Source: Ursus arctos (lineage: Eukaryota > Chordata > Mammalia > Carnivora > Ursidae). From it: DNA of 64,000 nt. Shown here piece by piece: positions 10,645 to 24,005 of the stretch. Numbering within the stretch: position 1 is the first letter of the stretch; each line of letters opens with the position of its first letter. Both the position numbers and the translations under genes were made by a program. Under the pieces are notes generated by a model. It had not been told where the DNA came from. It did no database searches and was given only the letters and a program-made list of their open reading frames with translations. Location: the NCBI RefSeq assembly GCF_023065955.2, contig NW_026622797.1, positions 57,595,689 through 57,659,688 of the forward strand, in the 5' to 3' direction.

Positions 10645-12191
10645 CCTTTCCAGAGCACTCATTTAAAATAGGGGCAAAGGAGTGTCACAGACATACAGAC
10701 TGACGTTTCCCCCACTGCAGGGGAATCTGATAACCCCGTACTTCTTGGGGAGTCGGAGTCCCAAGCATATATTATCAAAATTATCAAGCATGCTTCTGAT
10801 AATCGCCAGGTTTCTCTGAACCTTGGTGTAGAGGAGGAGTAAGAGCAGGGAAAGTATGTTCCTCGAAGATTCTGACTAAGCACGGAGCTCTTTCATGGAA
10901 GCATCATATTGAAACAATGCGCTTCTTGCTCTGGATTTATGGAGAAGCCTTATACAAAAAAGTTTCCTAATTCTATTTCTGTACTATTTTCAAATTATAA
11001 TATTAAATCAAGACAATGAGTTTTATTGAAATACTTTCTGCCTTGATGATTCTTTAACAAACCAATGTGTTTAGTTTTGTAAGGGATCAAATAGTTCTGT
11101 GCAGAATAGATGGATAGCAGTGTTCGGGAAGACAGAGGTTTTCTTTTCTAGTCCTCCTTTTAACCCATGGCCTAAAAGTTTAACAAGTTTAAAAAAGACT
11201 CCAACAACACTTGACCTCAAATAATCTTTACAGTGTCTTTAAGAAACTAAGTATAAGTGAATGGGAACATATGGAACTCATTTTTAAGAATACAGATCTT
11301 GATTCTAATTAAGAGAAGGATATTTGAAAAAATACATTCTAGATTTCAACAAGTTTAAAAGAGCTGGAAGCAAGTCCAAGGTGTTCGATGAACTAGAATC
11401 CCTTTTCTACTTTTGATTTTACCCAGTATGCCCTCTCTCACCCTCCCTGTCTATTGCCCACATTTTAAAGGAAAGAACAGGCAAAATAATGGGGCAAGAC
11501 CATGTCAAAATAGTATCCAAACAACGGGATAAGACTAGTGAGACATTTGTAAAAGCTTTTTTGGCATTAGAAAGAGAAAGAACAAATTAGAGAAGCTGGT
11601 GGTAGTGGTCTGATAATGGAGTGGGATTTTGAAGTGCTTGCCTGTTTCTTGGGTTTGAGTCCACTGCTTCACTTCTCGTTTCATGGAAGCCAAAGGACAT
11701 TTTTTGTTTGGATAAATTCCATGGGAAGAGAAAATGATAATTGGCTTTCCCTGTTGTTCGACTTCAGAGAAGACAGTTATAGAAGAAGCCTTACAGATGG
11801 GATCTATACCAAAAAAAAATTTAAAACAGAGGTTAGGAATAATCTGAAAATGAAAAACTCTTATTAATGATAAGCTCCTTATAGAATGCAGCAGACTATA
11901 ATCTCGATACTTTGTCAAAGATTGGCATTGATTATCCCCACCTGCCACGGTTGCTGCTGTTAGTCAATTTACCAAATTATTTTTATAATGTCACCCTTTT
12001 CCTAGATGTTTTCTTATTTCAGAAGATGTAAAGAAGTGTGAAATTAGCCAAAAATTCTAACAACAATTTGAGAATTTTAGGATTGGAGTTTAAAGTCACT
12101 ATAATGATCACCAATGACTTGGGGAGCATCTCTCCACCAGAGGAGTTTGTACGCTCAGCTTGAAAATTGGACGTCAGATGAGATTAGATGG
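10645..12191. other. Low-copy AT-rich sequence
   Basis: No gene or recognisable repeat. Short open frames on both strands (for example minus 11535-11948) show no domain, splice-site context or codon bias that I can support. Confidence 0.3.
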
Positions 12192-12775
12192 CTGTAGCAG
12201 ACATACTGTAAGTTGACCTCCAGTGAGTGATGCCCTTGTAAAATCCCCCACCACCCTGAATATGGAGGGACCTTGTTATTTACTTCTGACCAGTGGCAAA
12301 GATTATTCATGGATGTCATGCCCATAATTACGTTTAGTTGTATAACACCAACTCAGCAGACTCTAATGAGAGACGTTCTCCTGCTGGCCCTGCAGCAGTA
12401 AGGCGCCATGTTGTGTGAGGGCATGTGAGAGGGTCACATGACAAGAACTGAAAGTGGTTAGGATCTGAGGGAAACCTCTTACCAATAACTAGTAAGAAGC
12501 TGAGGACTTTAGTCACAGTGCAAAAAAATGAATTCTGCCAACAATGTGAATGCCTTCAAGGTGGATTCTTCCCAAGTTGAATCTCCAGACGAGAACCTCT
12601 TAGCCCAACTGACACCTTGAATGAAGCCTTGTGAGTTACCGCACAGAGGACCCAGTTAAGCTATGCTCAGGAATCCTGCGGACAGCACCTGTGGGTTGGT
12701 AGGGGTGTGTTGTTTTAAGCCGCTGTGTTCATGGCAATGTGTTATGCCGCATAGAGAACTGCTGTAGTAGTCGAC
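12192..12775 (+). mobile_element. MLT1-type MaLR LTR remnant, sense
   Basis: Typical MLT1 order: 'aaaatcccccaccacc', 'cttctgaccagtggcaaaga', 'aggcgccatgttgtgtgagg', 'aacaatgtgaatgccttcaa', 'cagaggacccagttaagc', 'gttttaagccgctgtg', ending near 'agaactgctgtagta'. It is a diverged, probably solitary LTR of an old ERVL-MaLR element. No internal retroviral genes are seen nearby. Confidence 0.8.
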
Positions 12776-13499
12776 TTGCTCCAGCTACTCCCAGGGAAGG
12801 CTGTTCTCTGTCTCTCCCTAATGGTCTCAAAAGATCTCACCACCTCCGTGGAAATGTGGAAAAGCGGAGAGGTAGCAAAATAGAAATTAATGTTTCAGCA
12901 AATCAGCTTTCCACAAATAGAAATAATACTGTTAGTAGTATTTTCCTGAAAGTGGGAAAAACATCTAATAAGAAAAATTCTTTAAGAAGCTGTGAAATAA
13001 CTAAGTTATATTGACTCTAAGTAATAAAGTTTGAAAGAAATGCAGCAAGTCAGTTACCTGAAAAATTAAACTAAGACTTGGAAAGGCAGAAAGTTTTAAT
13101 AACCTTTTTGGAAAATCAATATATACTCTGTGTGGGGAAGTTATAAGCCCAGTTAAATATTCTAACACCAAGACCATGGCAGTGCTCAGTGAGGAGGACT
13201 TCTTTTTCTTTTATAAACCACTTTCTTTATAGTCTATTCACAGAATAATATTTATTTCATGGGTATTCATAGTGCATAGTTGACTGCCAACTACATGTTA
13301 AAACCCTATTGAGTTTTACTTCAGTTCCCTTGGAGTCCGCTTTCTCTATTCCTTCTTTCTTTTAATCGACCTTCAAAAGCCTTTCCGCATTCTCCCTGCC
13401 CGCCCAACCAAAGTCAGCTGTGTAAGGTTCTCAGTTAGCCATCATCCAGGTCTGTAAGTCAATGCTTTATGTGTCTCCGGACAATTTGCACTTCAAGCT
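12776..13499. other. Low-copy sequence
   Basis: No recognisable repeat or gene. AT-rich. Confidence 0.3.
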
Positions 13500-13700
13500 T
13501 TCTGTCACTCATTCATTTATTCATCCATCTGACACGTTTTTTATTGAGTAATTTTTACATGACAATCAATGCATCCGATGCTGGAAACACATCGTAGTGA
13601 GCAACACACACTTCATCTCTGTTCTCATTTTGTTCACCATCTAGTGATGGATAGGAACACTGATCAAATAATCTCAGGAATTCTAGCCACCGACCAGCAT
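13500..13700 (-). mobile_element. L2 3' end, antisense
   Basis: 'tcattcatttattcatcc', 'ttattgagtaatttttac', 'gatgctggaaacacatcg', 'gtgagcaacacacacttc' and 'ccatctagtgatgg' follow the reversed L2 terminus (attcattcaacaaat..tattgagcacc..ctggggatac..). Confidence 0.65.
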
Positions 13701-13864
13701 GGCTTAGTGTATTTGGAAGCTAACCTTGTCTCCATCATTGATACTGTAACACCTCTCAGCCCAGGAAGACCTACTATCCTTACTCCAAAGAGACCTAGTT
13801 TTTGAAAGATACACATACAATGCATGACTCCATGATTAGTAGATGCTTGAAAAGAGCTTCTTTT

Positions 13865-14054
13865 TTTCTTTAAGATTTTATTTTATTTATTTGACAGAGA
13901 CAGCCAGCAAGAGAAAGAACACAAGCAGGGGGAGTGGGAGAGGAAGAAGCAGGCTCCTAGTGGAGGAGCCTGATGTGGGGCTCGATTCCAGAATGCTGGG
14001 ATCACGCCCTGAGCTGAAGGCAGACGCTTAATGACTGTGCCACCCAGGCGCCCC
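13865..14054 (-). mobile_element. Can-SINE (ursid-like subfamily), antisense, 16-bp TSD
   Basis: Reversed SINE: 'ttaagattttattttattt', 'gacagagacagccagcaaga', 'gggggagtgggagaggaaga', 'gatcacgccctgagctgaag', 'cacccaggcgcccc'. GAAAAGAGCTTCTTTT occurs directly before (13849-13864) and after (14056-14071), so the insertion edges are clear and the copy is fairly young. Confidence 0.97.
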
Positions 14055-14071
14055 AGAAAAGAGCTTCTTTT

Positions 14072-15154
14072 AATATATATAGGAACATGGCATATACACT
14101 CTGAACATTTCAGAAATATCAATAGTGAAAACATGCTCCATTGCAAGGAGGAGGCATTGGGTGGCAGAAAAGGGGAGCTAGCTTGATTGCACACGGCAGT
14201 GGAGAAGGATGGAGGGGTGGGAGAGACTGAACTGCAACTCCTTTGGCATCAACAGGACCCCAGAACAGACACCCTGTGGAAAGGAGCTTCTTGGGGCAGG
14301 CTGGTTGCTCATTGCCAATGATGACTGAAATCAGTTTTAAAAGAGTCAAGAAACCTGACAATGACCCTGAGCTCTGGGTGCAGTGGCGATAGAAAGGAAG
14401 GGAGATGGGGAATGAAAATAGTATCTATAGCTTGTCTCCTGAGTCTAAGACGTGGAAGAGAATTGATGAGATGAGAGGCTGACATACCCCTTATTTCCCT
14501 TCATATTTTATTCTCTTTTAAAATCTTTCCATTTCCATCCTTGCCTTCTCACAAATGTCTGCATATTTATCACTATATGTTTTTGCTCACTTTTGTTTCC
14601 TATTTCTCCTTTAAATAACTCACTCATACACCTTTGGGGTAGTCCGTTAAGAAAATGAAATTAGTGAGTAACTGAATAATAACCTACTGTATCCAGGGTG
14701 CTTCGGTGTGTAGAAAGTGTAGGGGACGCTGGTGATACATCAGGACACTGTACTGACCACATTTTTAAAAGAATGTGTAATAAGTGAAAGTGAAATCCAT
14801 CAGCCCACCCATAAGTCATTCTCTGTCCTATATTGTTTGTGTTTGACGTTTTGTCCAGCTTGCCTTTGTACACCACTGAAAAAGAACACATCAGTATTTA
14901 ATACATAGACACCAGAAGTTAGCAAAAGATGATATGCACATTTCCCACAGGTAAGGATAATTACTGAGAAGTTCTGGCTTCAAAATCATAGAGGAAAATT
15001 CTCAGAGAAAACGTAGTCTGTTTTTTAATGTTCAAATGATACATATGACCATAAAAATGTTGAGATAGAAAGAGATTTTATACTTCAAGGTGGTCCCTTT
15101 TAAAGTTTATGGGAATTTTGAAACTGAGAAGCACAATCATATTTTTTTAACCTA
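14072..15154. other. Low-copy sequence with a possible L2 trace
   Basis: No gene. 14640-14770 (gataataacctactgt-like words, 'gacgctggtgatacatc') faintly resembles antisense L2. The rest is unassigned. Confidence 0.3.
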
Positions 15155-15900
15155 TAACCTTGCTTCAGTCAAACAGTATTTATATGCTGGCAACAAGGAA
15201 GTCGCAGAAATCGGTGCTGTGGTGGTCGAGTGAGGAGGCACCGTCTCTCCTCCCTTGGACCTCACTCTCCACCGGAGCTGACAGGATGTATGTACAGATA
15301 AGTACATTGCAAGGCAGAATGTGATCAATGCTACAATAAAGGCACAAACGGAGTGCCCTGGAGGTTCCAACAAAGGAGAACGTTTGGTTTCAGTGTCTGA
15401 ACAGAGGAAGCATCTGAGTCTAGTCTTGAAGAGCAAGTTGGCAGAGCTGGTGTGTGTGGAGGAAGTTGTATGTAGAGAACCAGCTAGCAATCATGGAGGA
15501 TGTGAATGCGGACCCGTCTGGGGAAAGAAGAATATACCGAAGTGACCTCAGCCTCTGTGAGATGCTGGGGCCAGTTCACCAGAGGCCTCCTTGAACACCA
15601 CAGTACAGAGTTTGTGTTTTGTTCGACATGTCATGGAGATTTAGTAAAGGTCATTGCGGGAATGGCAGGATAAGAGATGTGGAACCACATGGATTCGTGG
15701 AGCTGGGAAGAGACTGAGAACAGGGAGGCCAGTGAGGAGACAACTTCAGGAGTTGGAGAGGGAGCTGACTCAGTGGCAGGAATGATGGAGAGGGTGGATG
15801 TAAGAGATCTGGGGAGAGAGACTCATGGGGTTTGGCACCTGTGCAGATGGAGGAGGGCGGTTAGGAAGAGAGGTGTATCTGTGGGGAAAAGGGATTTTAG
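15155..15900 (-). mobile_element. L2, antisense, long fragment
   Basis: Purine-rich, in the L2-antisense order: 'aacagtatttatatgctgg', 'ggacctcactctccaccgg', 'gcaaggcagaatgtgatc', 'ctggaggttccaacaaagg', 'gaacagaggaagcatctgag', 'gggaggccagtgaggagac', 'agagatctggggagagag'. Old and fragmented. The open frames inside are not genes. Confidence 0.6.
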
Positions 15901-16959
15901 TTTTGGTTAATAAAATAATCGGTATTTAATTTTTTATTAGGAAAATTCTGTATTTTACTATACTTAAAAAAGAGATAAGGTAACATTGCATCCCTAATTT
16001 CTCACTTACAGAGAGAAGCACCAAATTAGAATTGCAGCAAGCGTTGTGAGTGACATTGTGATATGTTTATTTAAGAGACACCAAGAACTCGAGGAGAACT
16101 GCAGTTTTTCTGGACACCCCCCTGAACCAGCGGGCTCCTCGCTGTGCTTTAGATCTCAGTTTAAAGGGCTCATCCTCAGAGACCACCTCACCCGTGCGGA
16201 CATGACTGTTCTTGAGCTGTACCTTCATTACCTCACCTACAGCTTCTGTTATGAACCTCGTTACACTTCATATTAGGTATACATGGAGTTATCTACTTAT
16301 CTAACTTTCCACTGAAAGCTTTAGCGCAAGAACGTTAATTTTAACTTAAAAAACTTAGAAAATACCACCAATATATGCACGGATGTCACACACATTGACA
16401 CACAGTAGAACAAATAAATACTAAATAGATGCGGTCGCCCTGACCAAGGACATTTTCGCGGCTCAAATGAAGATGTAGCTTATTGGAAGCTTCGTACAAC
16501 ATGGAAGATCAGGTGCGTAGTTACAAGATCCACTAGAGAGGGAACATGGAAAGAAACATTTTTTTCCTGACGTCTGCTCTCATTTGACTTAATTGCATGT
16601 AGAATGTTAATTTATCAGGTAAATCAAATTATTCTAGTGAGCGAATGATCTCTCACTCTTCTTCCTTCCTTTCCTTTCAGAGAGAGTAGGGGAACAATGA
16701 CATTACTTGATGTCAGCTTTCACAAAGGTTGGGACAATCAGAGCTCTTTAACTGCGGGCAGAAGGCCCGAGAGGAACTGCAGAGCTAGGGAAAGGCTGCA
16801 ACCCACATGCGCACTCAAGATCGCCTGATGGCCAGATGCATTCGTGAACGTGTACCGAAAAGCTGCAAATACAAACGATGTCGTTGTGGTTAATAAATTA
16901 AAACGCATATAAAATATCTTCTCAATCAAGAGATACTTTAAAAGACTGGCCCAGACACT
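15901..16959. other. Unassigned sequence
   Basis: Mostly unrecognised. 16110-16280 ('gatctcagtttaaaggg', 'ctcagagaccacctcaccc') weakly resembles sense L2. The 76-codon frame there (16046-16276) is unsupported. Confidence 0.3.
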
Positions 16960-17600
16960 ACGTCATACCGCTCAGGGGGATTTCTGACTGTGTGACTTTG
17001 GGCAGTTATGTAAAATTCAGCTTTATGAGATGATGCCAAATTGTTCTCCCAAGTGACTGCACCTGCTTATCTCCCACCGGAAGTGAAATCTCATCCTCCT
17101 TGCTCCACATATACTCAATCTTTTAAATTTTTGCTAAATCTGTGGGTGCAAAATAGTATCTTATTTTGGCTTTAATTCTAGTAAAGTAATACATTTTACT
17201 ACAATTTAATATATATTTTAGTATATTTTATATATTTATTATACATCTAAAGTGTCTCACTTGTCAAATGCTTGTTCATAACTTGTGCTCATTTTTATAA
17301 CTTATCTATCTGTTGATTACTGATTTGTATGAGTTGTTTTTTTAAAATATATTTTTAGGATATATCTTTCTTCTGCTTGGTTGTATGTGTTGCCAAACTT
17401 TGACCAGTTTGTTACTTGCTTTTCCCCCCCCCCCCACTCTATTTGTGCTATCTTTTGATGAAAAGAAGCTGTTAGTTTTTCCTTGGCCAAACTCATCAAT
17501 CTTTTCTTTATGGTTTGCACCTTTTGAGTCTTGAGAAATCCTTTCTTTATATATTCTCCTTATTTTTCCACCTAAAAGTTTTTAGAAGTTGCCTTCTACA
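16960..17600 (-). mobile_element. L1M 3' region, antisense
   Basis: Antisense L1M order: 'ccaaattgttctcccaag', 'gcaaaatagtatcttatttt', 'cttgttcataacttgtgctc', 'atctttcttctgcttggttg', 'tcttttgatgaaaagaagc', 'tcatcaatcttttctttatg', 'gagaaatcctttctttat'. It contains a C12 run at 17424-17435. Confidence 0.75.
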
Positions 17601-20234
17601 TTTAACTTTTAATGGCTCTAAAAGCGTAAGTTTTGTATATTTACCGTCATCAACCGTGTCTTTACGTTTTGGCAGCAGGTACCCTAGAGCTCCCAAAGGC
17701 CATTATAACCTATCTGCTGGAATACGGCAACTGTACAAATCAGAACTACTTTTCATCCCGAAATAGACTTACAACACCAGTCCTAAAATGCAACTGTGTG
17801 ACTTTTTGGAAAGCACTCACTATTTCAAGTATTTTTAAAGTCGAGTGCAAATTTTGGATTTCAAACTACATTCTCAAAATTATGAGTGTTTTCAGTCCCT
17901 AGGTAACTAATCTCATCTTCTTCTCTTAACTGGAAAAAAAATGGTTTGTCATGAGGTGGGATAAAGGGGCTGCCTAGAGGCATGGCCATGAGAAACATCA
18001 TTTGGAAACGTCGGATGTCAGTCAAGGTCTTCAATGTTGTTGGTGAGCAGTAGTTTGGGCTCCACCTGTTTAAAAAATTTTACTTTTAGACTATTATTAG
18101 TGGCTTTGAATATTTTAGCAAATCCAATTTCAGGGGGGTCTCATTGTATATATTACAAATCTCTCCTTATATTAAGTAAGAAGAAATGTGTTCATAAAAA
18201 TTATCTGGAATTTTATGTATTTCCTCTCCCAGAAATACCTAGTTATTAAGAAATTCTCAATCCTTTCCCCCTAAAAGACATTAGGGAAATTTTGGGAGGA
18301 TGTCTAGCCTCAATGGAAAGCTATAGAAAATAGCTTTAATTTTTTCCAATATGATTTTTCGGTAAGGAAACGTTAAATACCTGATTTTTTTCCTTGTCAT
18401 TTCCTTGGGGAATAAAAGAAGACACAAATCACACTGACGAATATTAGTAGCACTTGGATTAAATCGAAGTCAAATTACTGTAATCATGCATTGGTCTTGG
18501 TCTCCTGTTTTCTATCTGTGTAAAATTAAGTGATACAATTTCATTACATCAGAAACCTGCCCCTATGAAGATCTAGGATAATGTCATGTGGAATTAATGA
18601 TTCGATTTTCAGAAGCGGATTTAAGCTGTACTGGGTATTAAAGCAATTTGAGAGAGTGCCTTTGTTATTTTCTTGGGCATTTAGAAATATGGGTTGGAGA
18701 TAGGAATACAGTCTGGTTGAATCAATACAGGATAGTAAATATTTAAGTGTGTCAGAATAAAAAGAGGTAATGTAGTTAAGTTTAATCCTGGGTAATAACC
18801 ATCCAGGCCAGTGGCCTGCTTTTGAACTGAGAACACACCTGCTTCCCTTTGCATCCTCTGCCAGAATGTGTGTAACACTTCGAGCTGGGATTTCAAGGAC
18901 AGTCAATACAGATTACTGCAGAATCTCATTTACATGACACCCTGGGTGTTCTGAGAAGAACCTGGGAAACCTATGCAATAGTTTATAGACCAACAGGACT
19001 TCCATATTAGGCTTTGCCTTGGCTCTGGGCACGATATGGGCCCCTATTGCATAATCCCTCTTGATGGAGAGGTACCTCTTGCAATGAAAGTCAAATGCAT
19101 TATTTTGGCTAGTCAGTCTTCCCAGCTGCCACATGTCTTATTTTATGTCAAGTAGGCAGCTGCTTACAGCTGCCTGGAAATGGGTTTAGCCATTATAGTC
19201 TTTGGTGAGGGCTTGTGCTTCTTGAAATTTAGACCATGGGTGGTAGGTGTCTCCACAATGACAATGATGAGAGAACCCAAGCAGCTTTGGGGCTTTGAGA
19301 AGACTTCCCTGACTGCAGAGGGATTCTAAAGCGTCAGGCTCCAATCCTGACCCCAGATACTGTGCTTTGTGGACTAATTATTCATCCTCTTCTGAACCTT
19401 ATATTTCCTTTCCACATCAATCTTGGCCATCCTGCTTCAACCTCAAAAAGGGATAGAAAGGTTGGTACAGGGGAAAAACACAAGATGGTCTTTTAGGGTG
19501 ATGTCTCTGCAGAATGCTCAGTATTTTAGCACTATTAAAAGAGTTTGAACTCTTAAAAGATCTTATTATGGCTTTTGCTGCCAAGTTGTGCATAGCTCTG
19601 GTGACAGACTGGGACCACGAGTTGGAAGACATTGTGTGGATGGCAGAGCAAAAGGGGAGAAGGAGCAAGCAGATCAGCTTTGGATGCTTACACTTGGGCT
19701 GATAAGCGAAAGAGAAGCACATTTCTATCTCATCGGAGTCCTGATGTGTGTGCACGTATGTGTTGCAGTTGCTAGAGAGACACATCAACTCTGCACGCTA
19801 ATACATTTTTATGTTTGCTTTCCCTTCCGAGGAATCTATACGTGTTCATTTTTAGGAGTGTTTTGTGGTAAAAAATATGCAGAGATGTTGATTGGCCATA
19901 AAAATTTGGAGTAGTGGAACACATTGATCTACTAACTAATAGAGAAAGTTCCTTCACAATCATTAACGTACATGCTATCTTCTGCTGGGATACCATCACC
20001 ACACTATAATTATTCCATTCCATAGGCAGACAACATGAAATAAAGTTGGATATAGAAAAGACACATCCTATTCTTCATTCACAACTTTACTTTCAAGCTT
20101 TGTTGATTTCTTCCTTCTTTTGAATTTACCTCTGTCTCTTTGTAACCCCCTTTATTGGTGCTAGTTTTGCCCTTTGTAGGTACTTCTTTCCATAGAACAC
20201 ACAAAGAAAGCCTGGATTCTCTTAATAATAAGGG
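17601..20234. other. Low-copy sequence
   Basis: No gene. The left edge up to about 17.9 kb may still be L1M. 19310-19410 faintly resembles sense MIR (caggctccaatcctgacc, tcatcctcttctgaacc). The rest is unassigned AT-rich DNA. The antisense frames at 18544-18906 and 19417-19788 carry no recognisable motif. Confidence 0.3.
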
Positions 20235-20455
20235 ATTGAAGACCGACCACATGCCAGGCTCCATTCTATGCTTACATGAATGGTCACAACCAATCACCGT
20301 AATCTTATTAGATAATTCTTATGAATGCCCTCATTAGCTGAAACTTGGAATAATTAGGTGACTTGCTCATGGCCACACAGCTGGTAAGGGGCTAAGTCAG
20401 GGTTTGAACTCAGGCTCATGCCACAGCCCACGCTGTTACCATTGCTCTCACCTTC
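20235..20455 (-). mobile_element. MIR SINE, antisense
   Basis: 'ccacatgccaggctccattc', 'aggtgacttgctcatggcc', 'acacagctggtaaggggc', 'agggtttgaactcaggct' and 'cccacgctgttacc' give nearly the full reversed MIR, including the reversed B-box region (ggtttgaac). Confidence 0.85.
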
Positions 20456-21909
20456 TTTTTCTTTCTTCTTTTTTTTTTTTCCTCTCAGGTATCAATATCT
20501 TCTGTCAGTAGTTACCCAGGTGATCAACTGGTCTTCAAGCGATGAGCAAGGTCTTCATCACTTTTTCCCATCCTTTCTCTGTCATCCATGGTCATTATTA
20601 TCTGCCTGGCTGAGGCCTTTCTCCAGCAGGTTGTGGATGAACAGCGTTGAACGGGAGAGAGCCAAGCACGTGCCTCCTGCTGTGTATAAAATCAAGCCAT
20701 TAGTCAGCTGTCTTTGGGCTCTATTCTCTGCCTCCCTCACTGAATGAGACTGTCAACTGTTCTGCCGATTCAGAAATATAGTTTTCTTCTTCCTTTGTCA
20801 GCAGGGAAACTATATTACATTTTAGAACTAGTTCTAGATATTACTTTCCTCTAAACTATTACACGTTAGCATGCCCATTTTAAGGGGAAGCCCTTGGGTC
20901 TATTCACAGTTTTAAGGAGGAAAACACCTTGGAAACTGTGACAATGTGTTAAACCTAGAAATGACAACAGACAGCCCAACTCTAGAGAACGAACAACTAT
21001 TCTACGCAGCTTTCGTATTTGGAATAATAATCATGCATTTGAATACTTTTGTGTGTTCTTTCTCCATTGCATTTGCTCTAAACTCATTGGCAGTGTGCTA
21101 TATTCACATATTTGTAATCTTTCATCAGAATACACTGAAGGTGGAACTGGGAGAAGCATATCTGACTTGACTCACAAGCTGACTATTCCCATATTGTGGA
21201 GGATGCTCATTCTTGGACTCAGTTTCTGTTTCTGCTCTATATCACTGTAACTACATTTCAATTTCGATTCAGAAAGAACAAAGAACATTAGTCAACCCTG
21301 GTAAATGTTCAAATGTCATGTGGGCCAAATCAGTTTGAAATCAGCCAGGGGAACTAAAATACTCACTATCGTATTATGTTTTTATTGGACTTTGCATTTT
21401 GTACAAACTCTAGAATTCAAAAAAGGAATGATTTGGTTCTTGGTCTTACTGATGAGATACCAAGTGTACCCTGGGCGGGGAAACACATGGTGAACATCAT
21501 GGCGTTTACTATATTAGGTTGGAATGCTCTTTCCATCATGTGACCTATTACAGAAGCGAAGGAGAAAGAGAAGGAGAGGTGTAGCAGGGAGAAGAGGGTT
21601 GCTGGATGAGCGACTCAGTCCTCCTCCATCTTCTACTGAGTTCCCACTCATGTGTAGAACCAAGACTTCAGAACTTCTGGAAGGGAATAAATGGCACCAA
21701 GTACTGGAGCAGATACTCCCAGTTTTCTTGTCAGCACCTGATGTTTGGGCCATTCATGGCTTAGAAATTTTTTTTTTCTTCACTGTGAGGCTGATAGGTG
21801 GGCAAAATTGTTCTAAGGAAATGTCTCTGGGGGCATTTGTGTTAAAAAGACAACTTGTACGAAAACATTTAATAGTTGGTGCTGGTTTAAACAAAGTTAA
21901 ACAGTTTTT
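20456..21909. other. Low-copy sequence
   Basis: Starts with a short pyrimidine tract (20456-20485). No recognisable gene or repeat after it. The frame at 21524-21940 runs into the following SINE and is not considered real. Confidence 0.3.
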
Positions 21910-22106
21910 TTTTCTTTTAAGTTTTTATTTATTTATTTGACACAGAGAGAGAGAGAGAGAGAGGGAACCCAAGCAAGGGGAGTGGAAGAGGGAGAAGCAG
22001 GTTTCCCACTGAACAGGGAGCCCGATGCGGGGCTCAATCCCAGGACCCTGGGATCATGACCTGAGCCGAAGGCAGACTCTTAATGACTGAGCCATGCAGG
22101 GGCTCC
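21910..22106 (-). mobile_element. Can-SINE, antisense, with TSD
   Basis: Reversed tail (tttttatttatttatttgac), (GA)n tract, 'gtggaagagggagaagcagg', 'gcccgatgcggggctcaat', 'gggatcatgacctgagccga', degenerate head 'gccatgcaggggctcc'. AACAGTTTTCTTTT at 22107-22120 matches the left flank from 21900 within the T tract. Confidence 0.95.
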
Positions 22107-23409
22107 AACAGTTTTCTTTTCATCTGGATTTCTCAAAGTCTTTTATACTCTAGTGTGCACTGAGAATCTGAGGGGTAACGGTGGGGAGAAGAAATAGTTC
22201 TCAGCAGTTCCCCAAACTTATTTGACCACAGAATTCTTTTTTTCCCCACAGAATGCCATCCAGATATTTGTATTACATGGGATACACTTTCTAAAATGCT
22301 CTTTGGAAGACTTGTTGGATAGTTGCAAGACTAACATCAAGTTACAGTGAAGTTATTTTCAAGTCAGGAGTTCAAAATAGAATTAGGACCCACTCCCACT
22401 AACAATGACATAGCTGTTAATCCTTGTTGAATATCTTATAAATAACGCTAGGAACTCTGAATATCAACTAAAGTTAGAGTAAAGTTCCTGATAGTTTATA
22501 ATTTCACTGTTGTAGCCTCCTCTAATAACATTTTGAAAGTCCTTTTGCCTACAAGAAAATCTAAGTTTGGTGACAAGCCATAAACCTTCCCTCCCTTTCT
22601 GGTCCTCCATATATTTCCTGTCCTCTGAAATCCTTTTAGTTTTTTATTGAGTTTTTTAAAGTAATATGTCAAGTTCTAATGCTCCTGCTGGTTTAAGGAA
22701 AAATGCTCTCACTAATAAATTATAATGAATTGTCAGCCTCAACAGGCCTGTGACCTTCAGTCAGTGGGGGGGTTCGGGGCTTCACTCCACTTCCCCGTCT
22801 TCTTGTTGGAGCCACTTTTCTTGTTCCAGACTGTCCCTCTTAATTTATGGGTGGGCTGCCCACAGGACAACTCACCTGCAAAAATAGTTCATGCTGTGGT
22901 GTTTATTATACTAAGTAGGGCTCATGCTGACTGAGAGTTTGTACAAGGGGATGGAGTTTCTGTCAAGATCTTCCATCATCTGAGCCGAGCTGGCACTCAA
23001 AATCTCTCATATTTCAGCATATTACATTTAGTGGGGTGGGAGTGGGCTGGATCGGAGTGAGATGGGACACTGAAGGGTGAAGCCTGCTTATATGTCTTGT
23101 TCCAGAACCTCTGTAAATCTGACTTTAGTAAAATGTATCAACAGGACCGCAGAGCAGAAACAGTAAAATGGCGCTCTGCTAGCACGAGGTAATGAAAAAT
23201 CTCTGTAGTCTATGTGAAGGAACGCTAAGATAAGTAGCTTTAAGATGACTTTTTCAGTGAGCTGAGTGAAATACTAACTGAATATATTTTCTTTATTCCC
23301 CAGTCTTAAGCATTCCTGGCTTATTAAATTAATACGGACTCCTTATAGAGAATTTGAAAAGAATAAACTCCCCCAAAAGAGAAAAAAGAATGCTACCATT
23401 CTCTCTTAG
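22107..23409. other. Unassigned sequence with a possible hAT fragment
   Basis: 22195-22330 ('cagttccccaaacttatttg', 'accacagaattc', 'gatacactttctaaaatgc') resembles a small old hAT/MER-type element, low confidence. The remainder is unrecognised, with no gene. Confidence 0.3.
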
Positions 23410-23656
23410 GGACAGTTATTCCTAACACTGTAGTTTTTTTCCTGCCAGTGGGTCTTTTATGCATATTTTCCATAATCGTGACAATAGAATATATACAGTT
23501 TTTTGTCTTTTTTTCCTGCCTCTCATATTACTAAACACCCTTTGCAAATGTACATAATTTCTGATGCTGAGCAGTGTTTCATAGCACGTATGCTTTGTTA
23601 AGTCATTTTCCGACAGTGGAAGAGCTTTAATATTATGCTCGGTCACATGGGCTTTT

Positions 23657-23760
23657 ATTTTTACTTTCCTTTCTTTTTTCCACCCTTCCTCCTTTCTTTC
23701 TCCCTCTCATCCTTCTTCTTTCCCTCCTTCCCTCCCTCCCTTTCTTTCTTTTCTTTTTTT
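23657..23760. repeat. Polypyrimidine (TTCC/TTTC) tract
   Basis: About 100 bp of almost pure C/T on the plus strand, with TTCC, TTTC and CCCTCC units. Purine-pyrimidine strand asymmetry is extreme. Confidence 0.9.
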
Positions 23761-23894
23761 CAAATACTCAAAAATCAACTTTCTTCCCGAAACTCAGGTT
23801 TTGCACTGCGATCTCCTCTCCCGACAGGATTCTTCTGCCAAATTTGCAGAGACAGGCCCCAGGAAAGCTCTAGGGGAACGATTGATGGAAGCAT

Positions 23895-24005
23895 TCATTC
23901 ACTGTTGGTCTTGCTGCTCCTGGGATAAGAGCTCCTTGTCTGTCTTGTTCCACACGACATCTCTTACATTGTAGGTAATCAGTAAATATCTATTGAATGA
24001 ATTAA
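23895..24005 (+). mobile_element. L2 3' end, sense
   Basis: 'agagctccttgtctgtct', 'cttacattgtaggtaatcag' and 'taaatatctattgaatgaat' match the L2 terminus (..agtaggtgctcaataaatatttgttgaatgaatg). It sits between the two antisense L1M parts. Confidence 0.6.
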
